This document shows positions 1 through 6,907 of a stretch of 6,924 bases of DNA, piece by piece. A model generated the notes under the pieces. The model saw only the letters and a program-made list of their open reading frames with translations. It had not been told where the DNA came from and ran no database searches. The stretch is from Oceanospirillaceae bacterium (GTDB lineage: Bacteria > Pseudomonadota > Gammaproteobacteria > Pseudomonadales > Balneatricaceae): contig DNNY01000042.1 of NCBI GenBank assembly GCA_003497765.1, positions 1 to 6,924 on the forward strand, in the 5' to 3' direction. The number at the start of each line of letters is the position of its first letter. Positions within the stretch are counted from its first letter, which is position 1. The translations under genes were made by a program, and so were the position numbers.

Positions 1-1
1 T

Positions 2-1963
2 GTGCGTCACTTTTATCACCATGCAGGTTGGGCAAAAATACAAGCAGATGAATTTGCAGATTATCAACCTGTTGGCGTGGTAGGGCAAATTATTCCTTGG
101 AATTTCCCCTTATTGATGTTGGCATGGAAAATCGCGCCGGCATTGGCTATGGGTAATACCCTAGTTATCAAGCCGGCTGAGCAGACACCACTAACAGCCA
201 TGTTATTTGCTCATCTCTGCGTGCAAGCAGGGGTGCCAGCGGGGGTAGTCAATATTATTAATGGTGCTGGCCAAGCTGGCGCTTTGCTCGCCGCTCACGA
301 AGGCGTGAATAAAGTTGCTTTTACTGGGTCTACACCAGTTGGCAAGGCTATTCGTCAAGCTACAGCGGGACAGGGTAAAAAACTATCTCTGGAATTAGGT
401 GGCAAATCTGCCTTTATCGTTTTTGAAGATGCTGACTTAGATGCAGCCGTTGAAGGCATTGTTGATGCCATTTGGTTTAACCAAGGTGAAGTATGTTGTG
501 CCGGCTCCCGTTTACTCGTGCAGGCGAGTGTTGAAAAACGGTTGATTGCTAAGTTAAAAGAGCGCATGCAAACCCTGAGCTATGGTAATCCTCTGGACAA
601 ATCCGTGGATATTGGGGCATTAGTCAGTCAGGAGCAATATCAACGTGTTGATAGCATGGTGACTTCTGGTCTCAAGGCTGGTGGTGAGCTCTATCAAACT
701 TGTAAGGCCAATATATCTGCTAACTATTATCCGCCAAGTCTGATTACGGATGTTGAAACCAGTCATCCATTAGTTCAAGAAGAGATATTTGGGCCTGTTT
801 TGGTTGCTATTAGTTTTAGAACCCAATCTGAGGCTGTTAGTCTAGCCAATAATAGCCGCTTTGGTCTCGCTTGTAGTATTTGGAGTGAAAATATCAATCG
901 TGCTTTGGATGTGGCCCCTAAAATTAAGTCTGGCGTCGTCTGGATTAATACTCATAACCAATTTGATGCCGCCTGTGGTTTTGGTGGGGTCAAAGAATCA
1001 GGGTTTGGTCGTGAGGGCGGCAGAGAGGGTCTATACGAATACCTTAAGCCTAAAGGTTTAAAGGCGCAAAAGCCATTAACCAAAATTAAAGAGAGCTCAG
1101 TCGGTGCGTTCTCAGATAATATAGACCATACCCTTAAGTTCTATATTGGTGGTAAACAGGTAAGGTCAGATTCAGGGCATAGCCAGCCAGTTTATAGTGC
1201 CAAAGGTGAGGTAGTTGACTGGGTAGGGGCAGGCAATCGCAAAGATATACGCAATGCTGTTAGTGCTGCAGTAAAAGCCTCAGCTTGGTCTGTATCGGCA
1301 GGCCATACCAGAGCACAAATACTTTATTTTATGGCAGAAAATTTAGCCCTAAGGGAATCTGAGTTTATAACTAAATTGCAAACTATGACTGGCCATTCAG
1401 CCAAACAAGCAAAGGCTGAATTTACTGCTAGTATAGAAAGATTGTTTACATATGCGGCTTGGGCTGATAAATATGATGGTAATGTCCATAACGTACCCTA
1501 TCGTGGCGTGACCATGGCTTTACCTGAAGCCAAGGGTGTCTTGGCTATAGTAACCCCAGAACAAAGCCCGTTAGTAAGTAGTGTTAGCTTAATTGCGGCT
1601 GCATTAGCTATGGGTAATCGTATAGTCCTATTAGCTAATGAGCGATTTGCTAATTTAATTTTAGACTTAGTACAAGTTTTGGAAACATCGGATATACCAG
1701 CTGGTGTTGTTAACATTGTTACTGGTTCACGCCTGGACTTAGCTACACAATTAGCTGGCCATGCTGAGGTTGATGGAATTTGGTGTTGGGCTGATGCTGA
1801 AACAATTAAACAAGTGGAATATACAAGTGCAGAAAATCTAAAAACCACCTGGTGTCATGATGATAATGATCGTGACTGGCTGTGTGATAAACAAGGTCAG
1901 GGTAAGGAATTTTTGCGCCAAGCAATTGAAGTAAAGAATATTTGGACCCCCTACGGTGATTAA
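2..1963 (+). CDS. ALDH16-like two-domain aldehyde dehydrogenase, 5'-truncated by the window
   Basis: NAD(P)+-dependent aldehyde dehydrogenase; 653 residues are visible and the N-terminus (roughly 130 residues by family comparison) lies off the window. The GTG at position 2 is an internal Val codon, not a start. Domain 1 (about residues 1-350) carries PWNFP with the oxyanion Asn34, the nucleotide-binding FTGSTPVG (108-114), ELGGK with general base Glu131, catalytic Cys165 in GEVCCAGSR, and EIFGPV (261-266). The Glu131-Cys165 spacing of 34 equals that of Glu268-Cys302 in ALDH2. Domain 2 (about 376-600) repeats only the NAD-binding half: PWNFP is replaced by TPEQSP and no catalytic Cys or EIFGPV follows. 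A tail with a Trp/Asp/Cys-rich stretch ends in KNIWTPYGD. This active-plus-degenerate layout is that of ALDH16; bacterial members are catalytically active, whereas human ALDH16A1 lacks the Cys. The substrate is not shown by sequence. Beside a nucleoside importer, acetaldehyde from deoxyribose breakdown is a reasonable inference. Confidence 0.9.
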   Translation: MRHFYHHAGWAKIQADEFADYQPVGVVGQIIPWNFPLLMLAWKIAPALAMGNTLVIKPAEQTPLTAMLFAHLCVQAGVPAGVVNIINGAGQAGALLAAHEGVNKVAFTGSTPVGKAIRQATAGQGKKLSLELGGKSAFIVFEDADLDAAVEGIVDAIWFNQGEVCCAGSRLLVQASVEKRLIAKLKERMQTLSYGNPLDKSVDIGALVSQEQYQRVDSMVTSGLKAGGELYQTCKANISANYYPPSLITDVETSHPLVQEEIFGPVLVAISFRTQSEAVSLANNSRFGLACSIWSENINRALDVAPKIKSGVVWINTHNQFDAACGFGGVKESGFGREGGREGLYEYLKPKGLKAQKPLTKIKESSVGAFSDNIDHTLKFYIGGKQVRSDSGHSQPVYSAKGEVVDWVGAGNRKDIRNAVSAAVKASAWSVSAGHTRAQILYFMAENLALRESEFITKLQTMTGHSAKQAKAEFTASIERLFTYAAWADKYDGNVHNVPYRGVTMALPEAKGVLAIVTPEQSPLVSSVSLIAAALAMGNRIVLLANERFANLILDLVQVLETSDIPAGVVNIVTGSRLDLATQLAGHAEVDGIWCWADAETIKQVEYTSAENLKTTWCHDDNDRDWLCDKQGQGKEFLRQAIEVKNIWTPYGD

Positions 1964-1971
1964 CCAAAGGG

Positions 1972-2013
1972 TGTTAAAAATATATACGAATCGGGTATCC
2001 GATACTTTTAACA
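1972..2013. promoter_or_regulatory. Bipartite inverted repeat in front of the binding-protein gene
   Basis: The 61-base gap between the ALDH stop and the binding-protein start holds a perfect 8-base outer inverted repeat, TGTTAAAA (1972-1979) and TTTTAACA (2006-2013). Between the arms lies ATCGG (1990-1994) against CCGAT (1999-2003) with a 4-base loop. An overlapping alternative is GTATC (1995-1999) against GATAC (2001-2005). As RNA it could form a two-part hairpin whose last base is the first base of the AAGGAG ribosome-binding site. As DNA it could be an operator. The outer arms resemble half-sites of the E. coli DeoR operator, but here they are 26 bases apart rather than contiguous. The repeat is seen; either function is inferred. 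Confidence 0.45.
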
Positions 2014-2018
2014 AGGAG
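2013..2018 (+). promoter_or_regulatory. Ribosome-binding site that fixes the binding-protein start
   Basis: AAGGAG lies six bases before the ATG at 2025. It selects this start over an in-frame GTG at 1956, which would overlap the ALDH gene and put a 23-residue charged extension in front of the signal peptide. Confidence 0.8.
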
Positions 2019-2024
2019 CAATCT

Positions 2025-3044
2025 ATGAAAAACACTCTGATAAGTAAGACTATAAAAGGCGTGAGTTTGGCAATTGCAACCAGCGCTCTGTCACTTTCTG
2101 CTATGGCGGCTGATATTAATCCAGCTGTAGTATATAGTGACGCTGGTAAATTCGATAAGTCTTTTAGTGAAGCGGTATGGAACAATGGCGTTAAACGTTT
2201 TATGGACGAAACGGGCATTGAAGTAAAAGAAGCTGAGCCAACCAACTTGGCTCAAGTTGAACAATACCTAAAGCGTTTGGCTAAGCGTGGCCATAGCCCA
2301 ATTGTAGCAGTTGGTTTCTCTCAGACCAATGCTGTACTTGCAGCTGCCCAAGAATATCCAGACACCCAATTCACTTTGATTGATGGTTGGGCTCCAGAAC
2401 CTAACGTACAAAACGTAGGCTTTAAAGAACACGAGGGTTCTTTCCTTGTGGGTGTTTTGGCTGCAATGAAATCTGAATCTGGTGTTTTAGGTTTTGTCGG
2501 TGGTATGGATATTCCATTAATCTCTGCCTTCGGTTGTGGCTATGAGCAAGGTGCTAAGTACCAAAATGCTGATATTAAAGTTATACAAAATATGACTGGT
2601 TCTACACCAGCTGCTTTTGGTAATCCTTCAAAGGGTGCTGAATTAACGCGTAGCCAGATGGAATCCGGTGCTGATGTAATCTTTGCTGCCGCAGGTGGAA
2701 CAGGTACTGGTGTTTATCAGGCTGCAGCTGATGCGGGTAAATATGCGATTGGTGTCGACTCTAACCAAAACCATTTGCATCCAGGCACCATGCTAACCTC
2801 AATGGTTAAGCGTGTTGGTGAAGCGACATACCTAAGCTACACCTCAGCCATGGAAAACAATTGGCAAGCTGGCCCAGTAACTCTTGGCTTAGCTGAAGGT
2901 GGCGTTGACTGGGCTCTAGATGAGCATAACCGTCCGCTAATTACTAGCCAGATGGAAGCACGTGTAAATGATATTAAGGCGAAAATTATCGCTGGTGATA
3001 TTGTTGTACATGACTATCGTACTGATAACGCTTGCACCTACTAG
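2025..3044 (+). CDS. BMP/PnrA-family periplasmic substrate-binding protein, probably nucleoside-specific
   Basis: Captures the substrate in the periplasm and delivers it to the ABC importer encoded downstream. The protein has 339 residues. Residues 1-28 are a Sec signal peptide: basic start (MKNTLISKTIK), hydrophobic core, and AMA at 26-28 with likely cleavage before Ala29. There is no lipobox Cys, unlike the lipoprotein BMP members of spirochaetes and Gram-positives. Family hallmarks are DKSFSEAVWNNG (44-55), GFKEHEGSFLVG (132-143), GFVGGMDIPLISAFGCGYEQG (156-176), FAAAGGTGTGVYQAA (220-234) and IGVDSNQ (242-248). By family position Asp44, Phe47, Asp245 and Lys262 are candidate ligand contacts; this is inferred. 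Characterised relatives such as PnrA and the binding proteins of the Rns and NupNOPQ systems bind purine or broader nucleosides. A few BMP-family proteins bind other ligands, so the substrate is probable, not proven. The only Cys residues in the mature protein are 171 and 337. Confidence 0.93.
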   Translation: MKNTLISKTIKGVSLAIATSALSLSAMAADINPAVVYSDAGKFDKSFSEAVWNNGVKRFMDETGIEVKEAEPTNLAQVEQYLKRLAKRGHSPIVAVGFSQTNAVLAAAQEYPDTQFTLIDGWAPEPNVQNVGFKEHEGSFLVGVLAAMKSESGVLGFVGGMDIPLISAFGCGYEQGAKYQNADIKVIQNMTGSTPAAFGNPSKGAELTRSQMESGADVIFAAAGGTGTGVYQAAADAGKYAIGVDSNQNHLHPGTMLTSMVKRVGEATYLSYTSAMENNWQAGPVTLGLAEGGVDWALDEHNRPLITSQMEARVNDIKAKIIAGDIVVHDYRTDNACTY

Positions 3045-3058
3045 TCTAAGATCTATCT

Positions 3059-3096
3059 TCCCGAAACAGGTAGTTAATTTACCACCTGTTTTGGGA
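3059..3096 (+). terminator. Stem-loop after the binding-protein gene: partial terminator or 3'-end stabiliser
   Basis: TCCCGAAACAGGT (3059-3071) pairs with ACCTGTTTTGGGA (3084-3096) over 13 pairs, one of them a G-U wobble, with a 12-base loop. It begins 15 bases after the binding-protein stop. Only a short T run follows (3099-3102, then CTC), so it is a weak intrinsic terminator at best. Such structures between a binding-protein gene and its transporter genes commonly lower downstream expression or protect the upstream mRNA from 3' exonucleases. Which applies here is inference. Confidence 0.6.
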
Positions 3097-3102
3097 GATT
3101 TT

Positions 3103-3255
3103 CTCAACTATTCGTCATTTTGATAAATCTTATGTCGGGACTCTAGTAAAACTAATTTGTTTAGTTTGGAGGGGTTGTTTGTACCCCATTTGATGAATAT
3201 TTTTTAAATTTTCAGGCCTTCCCTGACAGTTGAATTTAGCTATAAGGACAGTCTT
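3103..3255 (+). other. AT-rich leader between the stem-loop and the ATPase gene
   Basis: I see no gene here. It holds a small GGGGT/ACCCC hairpin (3171-3175 with 3183-3187, 7-base loop), a T-rich run (3198-3214), a weak TCAGG/CCTGA inverted repeat (3212-3216 with 3222-3226), and the ribosome-binding site AAGGA (3244-3248) seven bases before the ATPase ATG. A possible -35-like TTGATA at 3120-3125 has only a poor -10 match about 16 bases on (TCTAGT, 3142-3147). An internal promoter is therefore possible but not supported. The spacing contrasts with the overlapping genes that follow. Confidence 0.4.
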
Positions 3256-4818
3256 ATGAATTTCGCCATAGAGCTGCAAGATATTGACAAGCGCTTTGGC
3301 GCTGTTCATGCCAATGATCATGTAAACCTGCAAGTAGAGACGGGCAGCATACATGGTATTGTGGGTGAAAATGGCGCTGGTAAGTCAACCTTAATGAGTA
3401 TTTTATACGGCTTTTATCAAGCTGACTCAGGCAGTATCAAGATATTTGGTAATGAATATCAGTTTACTGATTCCCATGAAGCGATCGCTGCGGGTATAGG
3501 TATGGTACACCAACATTTTATGTTGGTTGATAATTTTACTGTATTAGAAAATGTAATTTTAGGTGCTGAAGGCGGTCAACTTTTAGCTGAAGGCCTGCAA
3601 GCAGCTAGGCAAAGTCTAAAAGAGCTGGAAGAAAAATATGGCTTAGAAGTCAATTTGGATGCTACCGTAGATAGTTTATCAGTGGGCTTGCAGCAACGGG
3701 TAGAGATTCTTAAAGCCCTGTATAAAGGCGCTAAAATACTCATACTTGATGAACCAACAGGCGTATTGACTCCGCAAGAAACAGATGAGTTATTTAAGAT
3801 TTTTGCAGCCCTAAAGGCACAAGGTGTAACCATTATTCTCATCACCCATAAACTACGTGAAATTATGGCAGTAACGGATACCGTTTCTGTTATGCGTAGA
3901 GGGGCAATGGTGGCCCATCTAGAGACACTAATGACCAGTGAAAGCCAACTTGCTGAGCATATGGTGGGTCGCAAAGTATTATTTAATGTCAATAAAGAAC
4001 AAGTTGAAGCAGGCGATGTTCTGCTTAGTGTTAAACACCTGAATTGGACAGATAGCCAAGGTGTGCCTCGCTTAAAACGTATTAATTTTGATATCCGTGC
4101 TGGAGAAGTTTTAGGGGTAGCCGGTGTATCAGGCAATGGCCAAAGCGAATTACTTGAGGTGTTATCGGGTATAACGCCTATCCAAGAGGGATCAATTCAA
4201 ATCAAGGGTCAAACCTTTTCCGCTAAGAAACAAGCTAACCCTGCCAAAATGCGCACTATGGGTATGGCACATGTGCCAGAAGATCGTCATAAACAAGGTA
4301 TGGTGATGCAATTTCGTGCTGCTGAAACAGCTATTTTAGGCTATCACACAGATAGTGAATTAAGTAATGGCCCATGGTTAAAACCAGCCCTAGGCAAAGA
4401 GCGTTGTGCTGAACTAATGCAAGCCTTTGATGTACGTCCTGACGATGTGGAACTTAAATCGGCCAATTTCTCTGGTGGCAATCAACAGAAACTGATTCTG
4501 GCTCGGGAAATGGAACATGACCCTGAGGTGTTATTAATAGGGCAACCAACGCGTGGTGTCGATGTAGGCGCAATTGAATTTATTCATCAAAAAATTCTAG
4601 CTATGCGCGCTGCTGGCAAGGCGGTATTACTTGTATCTGTGGAATTAGAGGAAATTCTCTCCCTGAGTGATCGCATAATGGTTTTATGCGATGGTGAAAT
4701 CACTGGTCAGATGGAGGCTGCAAAAGCAGATGAGCGTACATTGGGCATGTTAATGGCGAATGCACAGCAAGCTTATGACCCTCTGCAATCTATAGCTTCA
4801 GGGGAGGGACAGTCATGA
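3256..4818 (+). CDS. Double-NBD ABC importer ATPase, nucleoside (BMP-linked) type
   Basis: Cytoplasmic ATPase that powers the importer; 520 residues with two fused nucleotide-binding domains, as in RbsA, YufO/NupO and RnsB. NBD1 (about 5-240): Walker A GENGAGKST (37-45), Q-loop Gln86, variant signature LSVGLQQ (141-147), Walker B ILILDEP (161-167) with Glu166, and H-loop His198. NBD2 (about 255-500): Walker A degenerate as GVSGNGQSE (290-298, Gln296 in place of the Lys), an intact signature-like FSGGNQQ (405-411), Walker B changed to LLIGQPT (426-432, no Asp or Glu), and Val462 where the H-loop His would be. In the folded dimer, NBD1 Walker motifs with the NBD2 signature would give one competent ATP site, and the other would be degenerate. 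The GQPTRGVDVGA-type sequence is usual for BMP-linked ATPases. The start is supported by AAGGA seven bases upstream; the stop overlaps the next start as ATGA. Confidence 0.95.
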   Translation: MNFAIELQDIDKRFGAVHANDHVNLQVETGSIHGIVGENGAGKSTLMSILYGFYQADSGSIKIFGNEYQFTDSHEAIAAGIGMVHQHFMLVDNFTVLENVILGAEGGQLLAEGLQAARQSLKELEEKYGLEVNLDATVDSLSVGLQQRVEILKALYKGAKILILDEPTGVLTPQETDELFKIFAALKAQGVTIILITHKLREIMAVTDTVSVMRRGAMVAHLETLMTSESQLAEHMVGRKVLFNVNKEQVEAGDVLLSVKHLNWTDSQGVPRLKRINFDIRAGEVLGVAGVSGNGQSELLEVLSGITPIQEGSIQIKGQTFSAKKQANPAKMRTMGMAHVPEDRHKQGMVMQFRAAETAILGYHTDSELSNGPWLKPALGKERCAELMQAFDVRPDDVELKSANFSGGNQQKLILAREMEHDPEVLLIGQPTRGVDVGAIEFIHQKILAMRAAGKAVLLVSVELEEILSLSDRIMVLCDGEITGQMEAAKADERTLGMLMANAQQAYDPLQSIASGEGQS

Positions 4819-5918
4819 AGCGAGATACCCGTTTAGCTTGGATAAACGGCCTTTTATTGCCTTTACTTAACGTGCTCACAGCTTTTGCTGCCACAGCTGT
4901 ATTATTTCTGCTGATTGGTGTAAATCCTCTGGAAGCTGCAGAGACATTACTTTATGGTGCTTTTGGCTATGGTGAAGGTATTGGTTATACCTTCTATTAC
5001 ACAACCAACTTTATCTTTACTGGCTTAGCTGTTGCTGTCGCTTTTCATGCTGGTTTATTTAATATTGGTGGTGAAGGTCAGGCTTACATTGGTGGTTTAG
5101 GTGCTGGTTTAGCCGTGTTTATGTTGTTCCCTGAGTTAAGCCCGTGGCTAATGATTCCAGCGAGTATTTTAGGTGCCATGATTTTCGGTGGGGCTTGGGC
5201 CTCGGTACCTGGTTATTTGCAGGCTTATCGTGGCAGTCACATCGTAATTACCACAATTATGTTTAACTTTTTGGCAGCAACCTTAATGGTTTATCTGTTG
5301 GTTAAAGTGCTCCGTGAACCAGGGCAAATGACACCGCAAACGGTGCTTTTCCCAGACAATGCTTGGTTACCATTTGTGCATGATATTTTGCCGGCTTTTG
5401 GAATTGAGATGGAACGTTCACCGCTCAACCTTTCTATACTTTTAGCTTTAGCTATGTGCTTCTTGGTGTGGTTTTTCCTTTGGCATACACGCTGGGGTTA
5501 TGCCATACGAGTTACTGGGCTTAATCCTCATGCGGCCGTTTACGGTGGTATCAATCAAAAGAAAATTATTGTCGTTGCTATGTGTATTTCAGGTGCTTTG
5601 GCAGGTTTGGTGGGCATTAATGAACTCATAGGTTACCACCATCGTATTATTATGAATTTTCATCTTGGCTATGGCTTTGGTGGTATTGCAGTGGCGTTGA
5701 TGGGGCGAAATCATCCCTTCGGTATTGTTATCGCTGCACTACTGTTTGGTACCTTATATCAAGGTGGCGCCGAGCTAGCTTTTGAATGGAGTAATATTTC
5801 CCGCGATATCGTTGTTGTTATGCAAGGCCTTGTGATTCTTTTCTGTGGTGCCCTTGAATATATGTATAAACCAACCTTAATACGTTGGCTGGCACCAGTA
5901 CAGGAGGTGCGCTCATGA
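4815..5918 (+). CDS. ABC importer permease, first subunit (BPD_transp_2, nucleoside type)
   Basis: Inner-membrane subunit forming half of the translocation channel; 367 residues, a usual length for the larger permease of this pair. It is strongly hydrophobic with about eight to ten membrane segments: clear ones near 12-35, 64-80, 90-106, 112-136, 143-165, 204-223, 250-272, 284-316 and 332-350. Family motifs are VAFHAGLFNIGGEGQAYIGG (75-94), TTIMFNFLA (146-154), the cytoplasmic GLNPHAAVYGGI (235-246) and GFGGIAVALMGRNHP (287-301). These match the YufP/NupP-like branch rather than the sugar (RbsC) branch. The start lies in ATGA with the ATPase stop, preceded by purine-rich GGGGAGGGA (4801-4809), so translation is probably coupled. 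Confidence 0.93.
   Translation: MKRDTRLAWINGLLLPLLNVLTAFAATAVLFLLIGVNPLEAAETLLYGAFGYGEGIGYTFYYTTNFIFTGLAVAVAFHAGLFNIGGEGQAYIGGLGAGLAVFMLFPELSPWLMIPASILGAMIFGGAWASVPGYLQAYRGSHIVITTIMFNFLAATLMVYLLVKVLREPGQMTPQTVLFPDNAWLPFVHDILPAFGIEMERSPLNLSILLALAMCFLVWFFLWHTRWGYAIRVTGLNPHAAVYGGINQKKIIVVAMCISGALAGLVGINELIGYHHRIIMNFHLGYGFGGIAVALMGRNHPFGIVIAALLFGTLYQGGAELAFEWSNISRDIVVVMQGLVILFCGALEYMYKPTLIRWLAPVQEVRS
5902..5909 (+). promoter_or_regulatory. Strong ribosome-binding site for the second permease
   Basis: AGGAGGTG lies inside the 3' end of the first permease gene, five bases before the ATG at 5915. It decides for that start over an in-frame TTG at 5885, which would extend the overlap and add ten residues (beginning MAGTST) that look like read-through of the upstream gene. 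Confidence 0.8.
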
Positions 5919-6907
5919 GTGAGGTAACAACTTTGAACGACATGTGGATGACAATCTTGTTAACCTTAGATGCGACTATTCGTTTATCTACACCCCTAGT
6001 CTTAGCAGCTATGGCGGGCTTATTTAGCGAACGCTCAGGCGTTGTTGATATTGGTTTAGAAGGCAAAATGTTAGCGGCATGTTTTGCCTCTGCTAGCGTC
6101 GCGCATTTTACGGGTTCACCATGGTTAGCATTATTAGTGGCGGTGTTTATTTCACTATGTCTTGCCTTGGTACATGGTTTTGCCACCATAACGCACAAGG
6201 GGGATCAAATTGTTAGTGGCGTAGCCCTTAATATTTTGGTTTCTGGCCTTACCATAATTTTAGGTTTGACTTGGTTCCGTCAGGGTGGACAAACACCGTC
6301 TTTATCAGGAGATGGTCGCTTCTTGTCGATAGATTTACCCGGTGCTGAATTAATGCAAAATGTGCCCCTTATAGGGTCTCTTTTTAAAGAGCTGCTATCT
6401 GGCCACAATATCTTAGTTTATGCTGCCTTTGCTCTAGTGCCCATTGTTTGGTGGGTATTATTTCATACCCGTTTTGGTTTGCGTTTAAGAGCTGTAGGCG
6501 AAAATCCTACGGCTGTTGATACAGCAGGCATATCGGTTAATGGTCTACGCTATCGGGCGGTAATGATTGGTGGTGTGCTATGTGGTATTGCTGGTACTTA
6601 TATTGCCATTGCTCATAATGCACAGTTTACCCGTGATATGACGGCTGGCGCTGGGTATATAGCTTTAGCGGCATTGATTTTTGGTAAATGGCGCCCTGTA
6701 ACAGTATTAATGGCATGTTTATTATTTGGTTTCTTGCAAGCCTTTGCCATGCGCATAGAAGGGGTGCAACTACCTGTTGTGGGGGTTATTCCAGTACAAA
6801 TTATTGAGGCAGTTCCTTATTTATTAACAGTTATATTATTAGCTGGCTTTATTGGCAAGGCCATTCCACCTAAGGCGATTGGTAAGCCTTATGTGAAGGA
6901 GAGATAA
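5915..6907 (+). CDS. ABC importer permease, second subunit (BPD_transp_2, nucleoside type)
   Basis: Second inner-membrane half of the channel, expected to pair with the 367-residue permease. It has 330 residues and about eight membrane segments: near 12-34, 51-64, 68-92, 99-119, 168-183, 214-235, 243-278 and 295-315. Hallmarks are ERSGVVDIGLEGKML (39-53), KGDQIVSGVALNIL (95-108), the cytoplasmic LRAVGENPTAVDTAGI (191-206) and GYIALAALIFGKWRP (247-261). The ERxGVxxIGxEG and GENPxAxDxAGI patterns are typical of the YufQ/NupQ-like partner. The start overlaps the previous stop as ATGA. The low similarity between the two permeases and their tandem order indicate a heterodimeric channel. The next gene starts directly after the TAA, so transcription very likely continues. 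Confidence 0.93.
   Translation: MSEVTTLNDMWMTILLTLDATIRLSTPLVLAAMAGLFSERSGVVDIGLEGKMLAACFASASVAHFTGSPWLALLVAVFISLCLALVHGFATITHKGDQIVSGVALNILVSGLTIILGLTWFRQGGQTPSLSGDGRFLSIDLPGAELMQNVPLIGSLFKELLSGHNILVYAAFALVPIVWWVLFHTRFGLRLRAVGENPTAVDTAGISVNGLRYRAVMIGGVLCGIAGTYIAIAHNAQFTRDMTAGAGYIALAALIFGKWRPVTVLMACLLFGFLQAFAMRIEGVQLPVVGVIPVQIIEAVPYLLTVILLAGFIGKAIPPKAIGKPYVKER

Noticed and set aside
355..567. Antisense reading frame opposite the ALDH gene
   Set aside because: Lies wholly inside a well-supported ALDH domain, has no family resemblance, and is a shadow of the real gene. The same holds for other antisense or alternative frames at 861-1061, 1498-1848, 1838-2245, 3576-4136 and 5818-6198.
1..1963. 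Frameshift or pseudogene explanation for the truncated second ALDH domain
   Set aside because: The frame is open to a normal stop, the tail looks like conserved family sequence (KNIWTPYGD end), and the layout matches the known ALDH16 class, so it is not read as gene decay.
1958..1990. Possible promoter using TATATA at 1981-1986
   Set aside because: No recognisable -35 box lies at the right distance, so the AT-rich run alone is not enough.
1956..2024. Upstream GTG start that would lengthen the binding protein by 23 residues
   Set aside because: It would overlap the ALDH end and bury the signal peptide behind a charged extension, whereas AAGGAG sits at ideal distance from the ATG at 2025.
3120..3147. 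Possible internal promoter (TTGATA, then TCTAGT 16 bases on)
   Set aside because: The -35 box is good but the -10 match is poor and the region is AT-rich, so such matches are expected by chance.
3212..3226. TCAGG/CCTGA inverted repeat as a second terminator
   Set aside because: Only five pairs and no T run after it, and it lies close to the ATPase ribosome-binding site.
3130..3354. Minus-strand frame of 74 codons covering the leader and the start of the ATPase gene
   Set aside because: It overlaps the ATPase N-terminus, its sequence matches no family I know, and its composition looks random, so I do not treat it as a gene.
5885..5914. TTG start extending the second permease by ten residues
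   Set aside because: The ATG at 5915 has a strong AGGAGGTG site and makes the same ATGA overlap as the preceding junction.
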